Source of the DNA: Winogradskyella psychrotolerans
Lineage (GTDB): Bacteria; Bacteroidota; Bacteroidia; Flavobacteriales; Flavobacteriaceae
DNA: 64,000 nucleotides
Direction: 5' to 3'
Assembly: GCF_018860565.1 (NCBI RefSeq)
Contig: NZ_JAHKPS010000009.1
Location: 124,001-188,000 of the forward strand
Below are positions 7,342 to 16,969 of the stretch, in pieces; position 1 is the first letter of the stretch, and the number at the start of each line of letters is the position of its first letter. The position numbers and the translations under genes were made by a program. The notes under the pieces are model-generated. The model searched no databases. It was not told where the DNA came from and saw only the letters and a program-made list of their open reading frames with translations.

Positions 7342-7887
7342 ATGAAAAAAATGAAATTATTTTATGGAATTTTAATTGGATTTATGATTTTATCATCTTG
7401 TTCAAGCGATGATTCTGACAATACAAATGTCACAAACGGATTTACAGTCAATGGTACTTTTTATGAGACAAATTTTGCAAAAGCTAACAGTGGAAATCCA
7501 TACCATTTAATATTATCAAACCCATTAAACCATAATGTTGAAGAAGGACAATTTGGAAGTTTTTATATTAGGTCTGGAGCACAAGGAGACTTTATGCCAC
7601 TTACAGAAGGAACTTACTCTACAAGTAATGGTCCAAACAACGTTTTTGGTGTAGACGGCTATCATCCTATACATTTTCAGGATAATTCAGAAGAAGGGAA
7701 TTTCGCTTATTCTGGATATTGGCATCAAGATGACAATTTCCAATCAGGAAGAGTTACTGTGAATTCTGTTACATCGGAATCTGATGGTGTGAATAATCAA
7801 ATAACTGAAATTGATGTGGATTATGAATTCAAATGGAACGGAATAACAATCATTGGAAATTATAGTGGAACTGTTGAACCTAATTAA
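7342..7887 (+). CDS. Putative lipoprotein of unknown function
   Basis: A 181-residue protein with a lipoprotein signal ending FMILSSCSSDDSDN (lipidated cysteine about residue 20) followed by an acidic-serine tether typical of surface-exposed Bacteroidetes lipoproteins. The rest is rich in beta-strand, Gly, Asn and Tyr, with a phrase YSGYWHQDD and a C-terminal EFKWNGITIIGNYSGTVEPN. I do not recognise a named domain; the overall look is of a small beta-sandwich. It lies between repeat copies C and D. A second ATG at 7351 is possible but leaves the signal less basic. Confidence 0.75.
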   Translation: MKKMKLFYGILIGFMILSSCSSDDSDNTNVTNGFTVNGTFYETNFAKANSGNPYHLILSNPLNHNVEEGQFGSFYIRSGAQGDFMPLTEGTYSTSNGPNNVFGVDGYHPIHFQDNSEEGNFAYSGYWHQDDNFQSGRVTVNSVTSESDGVNNQITEIDVDYEFKWNGITIIGNYSGTVEPN

Positions 7888-7888
7888 T

Positions 7889-7995
7889 AACTGTTTACAA
7901 TACCGTATCTAATTTATTGCTAGTTCTCGCCTACTTCTAGAAATCCTCGCGGATTTTCAGTTTGGTGTGTACTTGCAGAGTTAAGTGTGAACCCA
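7889..7995 (+). repeat. Cassette-type repeat, copy D
   Basis: About 107 bp, overlapping a second stop codon just after the preceding gene. It contains TACAATACCGTATCTAATTT, the conserved block TGCTAGTTCTCGCCTACTT (7918-7936) and the hairpin GAAATCC-TCGC-GGATTTTC (7940-7958). The hairpin arms differ from copy A in both halves (AACC/GGTT against ATCC/GGAT), so pairing is kept. The right part (GAGTTAAGTGTGAACCCAC) resembles the right end of copy C. Confidence 0.75.
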
Positions 7996-8021
7996 CTCTA
8001 CTACTACTCATAGCCGAGGCC

Positions 8022-8095
8022 GATGGTATGGAATTACCTGCGGCACATAGAATCGTATTTTGCAAATGCTACCCTTCTACTAATTTTATACCATC
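8022..8095. repeat. 15-bp imperfect inverted repeat
   Basis: GATGGTATGGAATTA (8022-8036) and TAATTTTATACCATC (8081-8095) are complementary at 13 of 15 positions, with a 44-bp spacer. It lies in the noncoding stretch between repeat D and the secreted-protein gene at 8168. An ORF reading through it (7962-8144) has no coding character. Confidence 0.5.
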
Positions 8096-8167
8096 TTCCA
8101 CTGTTAATTGCACCTCGTCAAATTTTGTACTATATTTAATCTAGTCGACATTAACTCATCAGAAACC

Positions 8168-8674
8168 ATGAACAAAATTATTATCACACTTTTATTAAGT
8201 ATCTTTTTTTTAATAAAAACTCAAGCGCAAAATCTCGTATTTATTGGTGAAAAAAGTTTCCCTTGTTCAGAAACTTTTATTTTAAAATCAAATTCAGCCA
8301 GCGAAAGAATAGATGATTTAAGCATTACATTTGCAAAAGATGATATAAAAAATCTAATTGTTGTAAGTTCAAAATTAGTCAGAACTGTAAGGATAAGTGG
8401 AAAACTAATAATATATCTCAAAAATGGAAATGTAATCACCTGCATGGATAAAGGAATTAAAGATAATGTCGACGATGTAGCAACTACAGCATATTATTTA
8501 ACAAGTCAAGAATTATCAAAATTAAGGGAAAGTAATATTCATACTATAAGATATGAAGTCAAGTGTGAAGAATGTTTTTCCAACCCAATATATGAGGGAA
8601 ATTACTCTGCATCAAACACAAAAGATTCAAGTATAGATTTTTCTAAAGTAACTCAAGAGTTTTTCAAGGATTAA
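8168..8674 (+). CDS. Secreted protein of unknown function
   Basis: A 168-residue protein with a clear signal peptide (MNKIIITLLLSIFFLIKTQAQ, cleavage after QAQ). The mature part begins NLVFIGEKSFPCSETF and has four cysteines, including KCEECF near the C-terminus. The start at 8168 is chosen because it gives the signal peptide; the open frame extends to 8108 with no coding character. The next gene starts 18 bp after its stop, so the pair is probably cotranscribed and forms one unit between repeat copies D and E. No named domain recognised. Confidence 0.7.
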   Translation: MNKIIITLLLSIFFLIKTQAQNLVFIGEKSFPCSETFILKSNSASERIDDLSITFAKDDIKNLIVVSSKLVRTVRISGKLIIYLKNGNVITCMDKGIKDNVDDVATTAYYLTSQELSKLRESNIHTIRYEVKCEECFSNPIYEGNYSASNTKDSSIDFSKVTQEFFKD

Positions 8675-8692
8675 ATAGAAGATTTTTGCACA

Positions 8693-9205
8693 ATGAAAAA
8701 AGGAAATAAGCATTATATAGTATTTAAGCGAAACAACGCAGTTCAAATCCATGAAAATATTAATAAAATAGATAAGTCAGAAGTGAGATTTGTAATAGAG
8801 AGAACTTATAGAAAACAATCATCAGGAGGTTATTATAAATACTTTACTAATACAATTTTAGATTCCGATCTAAAATCAACAGATAGCAAGTTATTTTATT
8901 GGGATAAAGTTAAATGCGAAATTATTAAGGATGAACATTGGACAGCTAAACGTAAAGATGGAAGCGGAGCAATTATTTTATTAAAAATTACGGACCATTT
9001 TAATAATGACAAAGAATATAAATTTAGAACTCAAAAGAAAAATGCCTTTGAAATTATAAAAAACAAACTCATCTCAATTGAAAAGTTTGGATTACACGAA
9101 AATGCAGCTGAATTTGAAAAACTGAATAGAAAAGTAAATAGCCTAGAAGCTAAAATAAATGAGCTTGAAAAAATTTTAAAGTCAATTCAATTATTAAAAA
9201 CCTAA
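8693..9205 (+). CDS. Hypothetical cytosolic protein with C-terminal coiled coil
   Basis: A 170-residue, basic, soluble protein with no signal peptide. The N-terminal two thirds are beta-rich and charged (VRFVIERTYRKQSSGGYYKY, AIILLKITDHFNNDKEYKF). The last 40 residues form a heptad-like coiled coil (FEKLNRKVNSLEAKINELEKILKSI). It follows the secreted protein at 8168 by 18 bp. Unusually for this stretch of exported proteins, it appears cytosolic. Function unknown. Confidence 0.65.
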   Translation: MKKGNKHYIVFKRNNAVQIHENINKIDKSEVRFVIERTYRKQSSGGYYKYFTNTILDSDLKSTDSKLFYWDKVKCEIIKDEHWTAKRKDGSGAIILLKITDHFNNDKEYKFRTQKKNAFEIIKNKLISIEKFGLHENAAEFEKLNRKVNSLEAKINELEKILKSIQLLKT

Positions 9206-9212
9206 AACAAAA

Positions 9213-9320
9213 AACGTTTAAAATTGATTGCTATTTCTAAACTTCCCATGTAAATGATAACATATTACCTATCTTTTGTTAATTTACTAGATTAGATATC
9301 TATACACACTACACCCAAAC
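9213..9320 (+). repeat. Degenerate cassette-type repeat, copy E
   Basis: Begins 8 nt after the stop of the preceding gene with AACGTTTAAAATTGATTG; the segment ATTGCTATTTCT ... ACTTC aligns with ATTGCTAGTTCTCGCCTACTTC of copy D with a gap. The right part has CTAGATTAGATATC followed by ACAC and CCCAAAC, which recurs at 10912-10936 upstream of the ABC gene. Similarity is partial and the limits are approximate. Confidence 0.4.
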
Positions 9321-9364
9321 AAACTCACAAACAAATTGCCAGTAACACCCAAAACGCAACATTT

Positions 9365-9877
9365 TTGACTTTTCTTAGAAACATTATTTTATTATTTATA
9401 ATTATATGCTTAACGAGTTGTATAAGCAAAAATGAATATGGAATAGTAAGACCAAATAAAATTAGATTTTCTAATAAAAAATGTAGCGATACAAATGTGT
9501 ATGATAAAATTGACACTTCTGCAATTTATGTAACCGAATACAAACGGCCTGGCGAAGAAGATAGCCATTATAACGCGTATAAGTTTTATTCTGATAACAA
9601 GATCGCATTTTTCATTAATATAAAAATGGATAGCGCTAATGCACTAAACCCTAAAAAAGCACAAATGGGATTTTACGCAACCTGTTCTGAAACTAATACC
9701 ATTCAAATTGCTTCTCATTTCGTAGATGGAATATATAAATCAAAACAAGAATTTGAAATCATAAATGATACTTTAATAATTAAGACCCTAAAAAGTCCAC
9801 TAGCACCATTTAGTATTGGTAAATATTATAAACAAAAATTAACAACTAACGAATTAATTTACAAACCTGATTGGTAA
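9365..9877 (+). CDS. Putative lipoprotein, TTG start
   Basis: A 170-residue protein with a lipoprotein signal (MTFLRNIILLFIIICLTSC, lipidated cysteine C19). No ATG or GTG is available before the signal, so the start must be TTG at 9365. The mature part is charged and beta-rich with two further cysteines (KKCSD and ATCSE) and ends LTTNELIYKPDW. No named domain recognised. It is the last gene of the + strand run of small exported proteins and converges on the unknown gene at 9907-10656. Confidence 0.65.
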   Translation: MTFLRNIILLFIIICLTSCISKNEYGIVRPNKIRFSNKKCSDTNVYDKIDTSAIYVTEYKRPGEEDSHYNAYKFYSDNKIAFFINIKMDSANALNPKKAQMGFYATCSETNTIQIASHFVDGIYKSKQEFEIINDTLIIKTLKSPLAPFSIGKYYKQKLTTNELIYKPDW

Positions 9878-9906
9878 ATAAAAACACCACAGCAACCTCC
9901 AACTCC

Positions 9907-10656
9907 CTATAAACATTTCAAAACCGCAATACCAACACTATCTTTAGCATTTAAAACATACAAAGCCCCATCTACCTCTTGGTAAAACCGCACACCAAGC
10001 ACACAAAGCGCAGTACCAAGGCCACTAGGCAAAGTATCGGGTTCTAAAGTCAAAGTAGCTCCAGCATAAGAACCATCTAAAACCAACGAAGGAGCCAAAT
10101 GTAGAGCGTAGTTTAGACTTTCAAAATCAAAATCCAACACACCATACGTCAGTGCAATATGGGTAGCACCTTCCACAAAGCCCACCTTTTCAATATCAAA
10201 ATCAGCAATACTCAAAGCCAAATCAGTGTTAGAAACACGAAACTCAAAAGGTAAAACCTGCCGTACAAGGCACGCTGGTGTATAGTTAAACTGTTGTAAT
10301 AATTGAAGACCTTGCGCCTGCCCTATCCCATCAGCAACACAGCGTTCCCCACGTTTATGTGTTGTATCCAAAGCCTTTATACGCGTAAACAAACCCATCA
10401 AACGACTGTGAAAATGTGTGAATTTGTGCCCCTTATAAAACGGGGACAATGCAGATCTAAACGCTTTATTCACCGCAGAACAATGACCAAACTCATCGGC
10501 ATTTTCACGCACACGCTGCATACTAGCCTTGCTTTTTATTGCTTTTTTAGTAAATCCACCACCTGCTTTTCGTGCAATCGGCTTGCCATTCAAATAATAA
10601 AAATTAATACCATTTAACGTGCCTACTAAAGGAATAATTCCGGTCTGTTGTGCCAT
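9907..10656 (-). CDS. Conserved Bacteroidetes protein of unknown function (MAQQTGIIPLVGTLNGI type)
   Basis: A 249-residue soluble protein starting MAQQTGIIPLVGTLNGINFY. The N-terminal third has the pattern I recall from a widespread, usually orphan, Bacteroidetes family: G.(L/I).NF......ARKAGGG, then RVRENADEFG and NKAFRSAL. A beta-rich remainder follows. No catalytic motif, signal peptide or membrane segment is seen. The start at 10656 is used; an upstream ATG at 10680 adds only MFNLKFDI. It appears more GC-rich than its neighbours. Its upstream region carries five 11-bp tandem repeats (10716-10770), about 60 bp from the start. Function unknown. Confidence 0.75.
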   Translation of the reverse strand: MAQQTGIIPLVGTLNGINFYYLNGKPIARKAGGGFTKKAIKSKASMQRVRENADEFGHCSAVNKAFRSALSPFYKGHKFTHFHSRLMGLFTRIKALDTTHKRGERCVADGIGQAQGLQLLQQFNYTPACLVRQVLPFEFRVSNTDLALSIADFDIEKVGFVEGATHIALTYGVLDFDFESLNYALHLAPSLVLDGSYAGATLTLEPDTLPSGLGTALCVLGVRFYQEVDGALYVLNAKDSVGIAVLKCL

Positions 10657-10999
10657 AATATCAAATTTTAAGTTAAACACCTACAATACAGCAATATACA
10701 AAATTTTACAATACAGGTTATAGCGTGGTTATAGCATGCTTATAATATGCTTAAAACAAGCTTATAGCATAAAAAATCACATGGTGTAACAAATAATACC
10801 AATACACAGAATAGTAATTAGTACTAATAACCTTAAAAGCTATATACATAATTTCGTAATTCTAACCTGTTCACTAAAATGCGATCAGATACGCTATTAG
10901 ATTTATATTTGCTAAATTAGATATCAAAACACCCAACGACATCACATAAAAAACCGTAAGAATCCATACAACTTACAATTCTCCCCAACTCAATCCCAC
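10657..10999. other. 343-bp intergenic region with tandem repeats and a promoter-like right end
   Basis: Divergent spacer between the unknown gene and the double ABC ATPase. It contains the five 11-bp repeats (10716-10770) and, near the ABC gene, TTTGCTAAATTAGATATC (10908-10925) followed by ACACCC, similar to the right part of repeat copies A and E. No ORF is supported. Confidence 0.5.
10716..10770. repeat. Five tandem 11-bp repeats, locus 1
   Basis: Five consecutive 11-mers in exact register: GGTTATAGCGT, GGTTATAGCAT and three units beginning GCTTA (GCTTATAATAT, GCTTAAAACAA, GCTTATAGCAT in order). The period is close to one DNA helical turn. A second block with the same first three units, one base changed, is at 13378-13432. 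Confidence 0.85.
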
Positions 11000-12238
11000 A
11001 TGACACCATCACATCAGCATTATGCCATTGAAGACACGACACATTCACCACAAAAACAATGGTTACCGCACTTACTAAATGGCAGCTATAAATTACAAGG
11101 GTTAGAAGACAAAAGGGGAGTCTTGTTTTCAAATTCAGTTTTAGAAACCTATATTCAAGAGGAAGAAAAATACGATAATTTTGAGTTAACATCTGGCATA
11201 AACAGAAGCTTAAGAACCTTATCTACAGGTGAGCAAAAAAAAGCATTGCTGGCTTATCTACTGCAACAAAACCCAGATTTCATCGTCTTAAATAATCCTT
11301 ATGAAACCTTAGACAAAGCATCGGTATCTGAATTAAAACAGCAATTAATAGCCTTGTCTAAAGACATGCCTATCGTTTTTATTTTCAATAGACAAGAGGA
11401 TCTCTTACCCGTAATCACCCATGCCATTACCTTTGAAAAAGATAAGCTTAAAGCCGTGGTACCCATTGCAGACTATACGTTTAAAAAACGAGCCTTTGTT
11501 TTTGAGAAAGACATCCCTCCCGCAATAACAACGTACACCAATATTCCAGAAGTGCTCGTGGAGCTTAAGAATATACAGGTGAATTATGAGGATCGTTGTA
11601 TTCTAAAAGATATCAACTGGACCATCAAAAAAAAGGAATTTTGGCATTTAATAGGCCCTAATGGCTCTGGCAAAACCACCATATTGTCTTTGATTTACGG
11701 AAACAATACCAAAGGCTATGGTCAAGAGTTATATCTCTTTGGTAAGAAAAAAGGCAGCGGTGAAAGTGTTTGGGATATCAAACAAAAGATAGGCTATATA
11801 AGTCCTGCCATGTTAGAATTATTTAATCGAAACCATACCGTAGAGCACATGATTCTGTCTGGATTTTTTGATAGTGTGGGCTTATACCAAACCCCATCAA
11901 CCTTACAAATACAAACGGCTGCACAGTGGGTAGACGTCTTAAATTTAAATAAAGACAAAAACACCGCTTTTCTAAAACGATCTCCAGCCGAACAACGCTT
12001 AGTATTAATAGCTAGAGCCATGATTAAACACCCTCCATTACTAATCTTAGATGAACCACTAATTAATGTCAATGATGAAGGCAGAGCGCTTATTTCTGCG
12101 TTAATAAACAAAATAGCCAAGGAAAGTGAAACCAGTATTTTGTTTGTTTCACATCGTGATGAGGCTAATATTCACCCCGATTTCACTTTTGAGCTTCATC
12201 CCTCGCCTGATGGTTCTGTTGGCATACAAAAACAATAG
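11000..12238 (+). CDS. Double ABC ATPase, ModF-like, with degenerate N-terminal domain
   Basis: A 412-residue protein with two ABC domains and no membrane segment. Domain 1 (about 1-165) has no Walker A, keeps the signature LSTGEQKK (about 74-81), and has a Walker B lacking the catalytic glutamate ([13 protein letters not shown]). Domain 2 (about 185-400) has a complete Walker A (GPNGSGKT), a poor signature (RSPAEQR) and a good Walker B (LLILDEP). Walker A of domain 2 facing the signature of domain 1 would make one competent site. The architecture resembles ModF-type ATPases, but no molybdate permease or binding protein lies nearby. The N-terminus starts without the usual beta-strand, so a truncation or a lineage trait are both possible. 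Substrate and partner unknown. Confidence 0.75.
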   Translation: MTPSHQHYAIEDTTHSPQKQWLPHLLNGSYKLQGLEDKRGVLFSNSVLETYIQEEEKYDNFELTSGINRSLRTLSTGEQKKALLAYLLQQNPDFIVLNNPYETLDKASVSELKQQLIALSKDMPIVFIFNRQEDLLPVITHAITFEKDKLKAVVPIADYTFKKRAFVFEKDIPPAITTYTNIPEVLVELKNIQVNYEDRCILKDINWTIKKKEFWHLIGPNGSGKTTILSLIYGNNTKGYGQELYLFGKKKGSGESVWDIKQKIGYISPAMLELFNRNHTVEHMILSGFFDSVGLYQTPSTLQIQTAAQWVDVLNLNKDKNTAFLKRSPAEQRLVLIARAMIKHPPLLILDEPLINVNDEGRALISALINKIAKESETSILFVSHRDEANIHPDFTFELHPSPDGSVGIQKQ

Positions 12239-12406
12239 ATAGCGTTTTTAGGTGTCCTTTGATAGTTTACATTATGGCAAGCTTCACTTTAAAGAATTAA
12301 GAAGCTGAAATAAAAAGAATATAAGAACGACTGAAATTTAGTACTTTTAACAGTATAAGATTTTGGTTTTATGATTCAAACCTAGCCAAGCTTTAATCCA
12401 ATACCT

Positions 12407-13297
12407 ATGAAAAAACAATTTACAATTATTTTACTTCTTGCATTTACAGTTTCATTCGCTCAAAATGATAGTATTTTCAGTAGGTTACAAGCTATTTATA
12501 ATAATGGAACATCGTTTTTTAATATTGACGGTTATACAATTACAAGTCAAACTTTAAATTATCCATTTACCGAAAAAGGGCTTAAAAAAGTCTACAGAAA
12601 ATATGCCATAAAAAAGAACGAAGAGAAAACGAAAGACGAGCAGTTGCCTTATAATAATTACTACGTTGAGAATGCAGATAAAATTACCGAGAGTTTAGTT
12701 CAAAACAACTCCTATTATTTTATTGAAAATCATGAAAAACGGATTACAATTATTCAATTCAGTTCAATTAACAAAAGATACAAGGAATTTGAACGAACAC
12801 TTATAAAACTTATAATTGAAGATAAAATACCAAAAGAAAATTATGCCGCAATGAAAATTGATAGTATCAATTTTGCTGGTAGAAAAATAAAATTAGGATC
12901 GGGTTGTAATTGGACCAACGTAAATACCGTGCAATGTCCATATTACGGTGAAATGAATTGGTCTGTACATAAAGATTTAGAGGATGCAAAGAACACAGTT
13001 GAACAGCAATTTGCAATAACTAAATCAAGAAAAAACGGAAAAGTAGTTTCGGAAGCCATAGTTGATATAGAATTTGAAGGAACAGAAACTAAAGCCAAAA
13101 AAGTGATTTATGATTTTACCGGATTGACTTCTGTTTTAGCAAGCATGTCTGGTGGCAAAACGTTGACCATTTTCTATGTTGCAACTGAAGTTAGAGGAAA
13201 TTATGTGAGTTGTATTCTGAGCTTTTGGAATAATGACACAATAACAGAAAACGGACTCGCACCATTGTTGGAAGAAGTAATGAAACTAAAAGAGTAA
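12407..13297 (+). CDS. Secreted protein of unknown function
   Basis: A 296-residue protein with a signal peptide (MKKQFTIILLLAFTVSFAQ, cleavage after FAQ). The mature part is charged and mixed alpha/beta, with a central CNWTNVNTVQCPYYGEMNW segment holding two cysteines about ten residues apart, which could form a disulfide. I do not recognise a family. It stands alone between the ABC ATPase and the second 11-bp repeat block. Confidence 0.7.
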   Translation: MKKQFTIILLLAFTVSFAQNDSIFSRLQAIYNNGTSFFNIDGYTITSQTLNYPFTEKGLKKVYRKYAIKKNEEKTKDEQLPYNNYYVENADKITESLVQNNSYYFIENHEKRITIIQFSSINKRYKEFERTLIKLIIEDKIPKENYAAMKIDSINFAGRKIKLGSGCNWTNVNTVQCPYYGEMNWSVHKDLEDAKNTVEQQFAITKSRKNGKVVSEAIVDIEFEGTETKAKKVIYDFTGLTSVLASMSGGKTLTIFYVATEVRGNYVSCILSFWNNDTITENGLAPLLEEVMKLKE

Positions 13298-13377
13298 TGA
13301 ACTAAAACAACCAATCAAGATAGGTTTATCATAAATGAGATCCATTTTCACTCAAAAAAACGCAAATACAAAATATA

Positions 13378-13432
13378 GGTTATAGCGTGGTTATGGCATG
13401 CTTATAATATGGCTATGATAGCCTTATAACGT
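13378..13432. repeat. Five tandem 11-bp repeats, locus 2
   Basis: GGTTATAGCGT, GGTTATGGCAT and GCTTATAATAT match the first three units of locus 1 with one change. Two more diverged 11-mers follow (GGCTATGATAG, CCTTATAACGT). The block lies between the secreted-protein gene (ending 13297) and the katG/ankyrin terminator, not at an obvious promoter. AACTCCCTGTAAACA at 13457-13471 recalls AACTCCCTATAAACA near 9900, the 3' edge of the unknown gene. Confidence 0.8.
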
Positions 13433-13502
13433 GATAGATTCAGCTCAAACAAAGGTAAACTCCCTGTAAACACTAATAAAGCACACGCCCGACTTCAATC
13501 AC

Positions 13503-13557
13503 AAAAAAAAACTGAGTTCAAAAAAAGCCATAACAAGCTAATTCTTAAACTCAGTTT
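13503..13557 (-). terminator. Terminator after the ankyrin gene
   Basis: Read on the minus strand, AAACTGAGTT (13557-13548) pairs perfectly with AACTCAGTTT (13518-13509) across a 29-nt loop and is followed by a T run (A run at 13503-13510 on the plus strand). It lies just after the ankyrin gene stop. Confidence 0.65.
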
Positions 13558-13579
13558 ATAATTTATGAAAATCTATCTA

Positions 13580-14053
13580 TTAATTTAAAAGCCCAATAAG
13601 TTCGGTAAATTTCTTCTCTTTAGCATAATCTAATGCGGTTTTACCAGCAGTATCTTTAATACTCGCATCTGCATTTTGTTCTAAAAGTAATTTTACAATA
13701 TCAATTTTGTTGTACTGGGTAGCAAAACTTAGCGCTGTAGTTCCATCTTTGTTAACTGCATTAATATCTGCACCATTTGCTAATAATGTCGTTGCTAAGG
13801 ACGTATTTCCTTTGAAGCTTACACCAATCAACGCTGTATTACCTGAGCCATCTTTGGCATTAATATCTGCATTATTTTCAAGAAGAATACTAGTAGCTTC
13901 TTCATTATCAAAATAGGTCGCTAAAATAAGAGGCGTAAATCCACGTGCATCTTTTTCATTGACTAAGTTGGGATTTATACACATCAAAGCTTTTAATCGA
14001 TCTTTATCTCCTGCTTTTATAGCTTCAAATAAAACATCTGTATCTCTTTTCAT
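13580..14053 (-). CDS. Ankyrin-repeat protein next to katG
   Basis: A 157-residue protein made almost wholly of ankyrin repeats: units around GFTPLILATYFDNEEATSIL, GNTALIGVSFKGNTSLATTL, GTTALSFATQYNKIDIVKLL and GKTALDYAKEKKFTELIGLL, each about 33 residues apart. No signal peptide. It begins 76 bp downstream of katG on the same strand. Ankyrin proteins are known partners of catalase genes elsewhere (ankB with katB in Pseudomonas aeruginosa), where they support catalase activity. A perfect hairpin with a T run between the two genes suggests it is made at a lower level than KatG or from its own promoter. Confidence 0.9.
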   Translation of the reverse strand: MKRDTDVLFEAIKAGDKDRLKALMCINPNLVNEKDARGFTPLILATYFDNEEATSILLENNADINAKDGSGNTALIGVSFKGNTSLATTLLANGADINAVNKDGTTALSFATQYNKIDIVKLLLEQNADASIKDTAGKTALDYAKEKKFTELIGLLN

Positions 14054-14072
14054 AATTTATAAAGTTTTAATT

Positions 14073-14107
14073 AAAAAGGAATGCACATATAAAGTCCATT
14101 CCTTTTT
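14073..14107 (-). terminator. Hairpin terminator between katG and the ankyrin gene
   Basis: AAAAAGGAATG (14073-14083) and CATTCCTTTTT (14097-14107) form a perfect 11-bp stem with a T run on either strand. Read on the minus strand it lies after the katG stop (14130) and before the ankyrin start (14053). Confidence 0.8.
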
Positions 14108-14129
14108 AAAATATCAATGTTTATTCGTT

Positions 14130-16358
<2,229 letters not shown>

Positions 16359-16566
16359 TCATAATTTTTATGTGTTTAATTTTTTATAAAGTTATGCATT
16401 AATGCGCTTTAGGCTTAAGTTACGCATTTTTTTAATTAATTTTTTAATAGATAAAAACTATCCAAAAATAAAACATTATAGTCAACATAAATAAAATTAT
16501 GATTTATTTAGTAAATAATCTCAAAAAAAAATCGTAACTTTTCTATATGAATTAATACCTATAATT

Positions 16567-16809
16567 ATGAGCACTACAGAATATACAAAAGTTTACTACG
16601 GTAATTTTATTTTAGTTACACGAGTTAAAGACGAATTGGAAGCCTCTGGCATAATACCAATCATAAAAGACGAAGGAGAATCGCAACGTTTAGCAGGTTA
16701 TGCATCAATGAATCAAGGCTTTCAAGAAGTTTTTGTCCATAATGATGAATTAGATAAAGCTATGGCGATTATTAATAGAGTAAAAGCAGAAATGGAAGCT
16801 GCTTCATAA
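16567..16809 (+). CDS. DUF2007-type small protein
   Basis: An 80-residue soluble protein with the DUF2007 pattern: an N-terminal YTKVYYGNFILVTRVKDELEASGI, a middle IIKDEGESQ, and a C-terminal FQEVFVHNDELDKAMAIINRV. The fold resembles a small ferredoxin-like alpha/beta domain with a PII-like outline; family members have been proposed to act in signal transduction, without firm evidence. It is divergent from katG and convergent with the ABC-F gene. Confidence 0.85.
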   Translation: MSTTEYTKVYYGNFILVTRVKDELEASGIIPIIKDEGESQRLAGYASMNQGFQEVFVHNDELDKAMAIINRVKAEMEAAS

Positions 16810-16909
16810 TGATAAGAAACGCTCTCCCATGAATAGAATGTACAACCTAAAATACTTAGTATGGTTTTTAAAACCTTGACTTAGTATGAATAGATACTTC
16901 GAGTTAAAA

Positions 16910-16955
16910 CAAAAAAAATGCTGATATTAAAAAATATCAGCATTTTTATTTTAAA
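16910..16955. terminator. Bidirectional terminator
   Basis: ATGCTGATATT and AATATCAGCAT form an 11-bp stem with an AAAA loop, flanked by an A run on the left and a T run on the right. It serves the converging DUF2007 and ABC-F genes. Confidence 0.9.
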
Positions 16956-16969
16956 GGAATAAGATACTA

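Noticed and set aside
7962-8144. A 60-codon open frame overlapping repeat copy D
   Set aside because: It crosses the repeat and an inverted repeat, has no coding character, and the real start of the next gene (8168) gives a clean signal peptide.
5711-9877. Classical integron with attC sites
   Set aside because: The organisation is similar, but repeat ends (ACGTT at left, AACG or GCAAC at right) do not match RYYYAAC/GTTRRRY and no intI-like gene is present; so the array is described only as cassette-like.
10716-10770. The 11-bp tandem repeats as a CRISPR array
   Set aside because: Units are contiguous with no spacers and are far shorter than CRISPR repeats; no cas genes are in the window.
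11000-12238. A functional molybdate transporter ATPase (modF) assignment
   Set aside because: Domain order is similar, but no molybdate permease, binding protein or cofactor genes are nearby, and domain 1 is degenerate; the substrate is left open.
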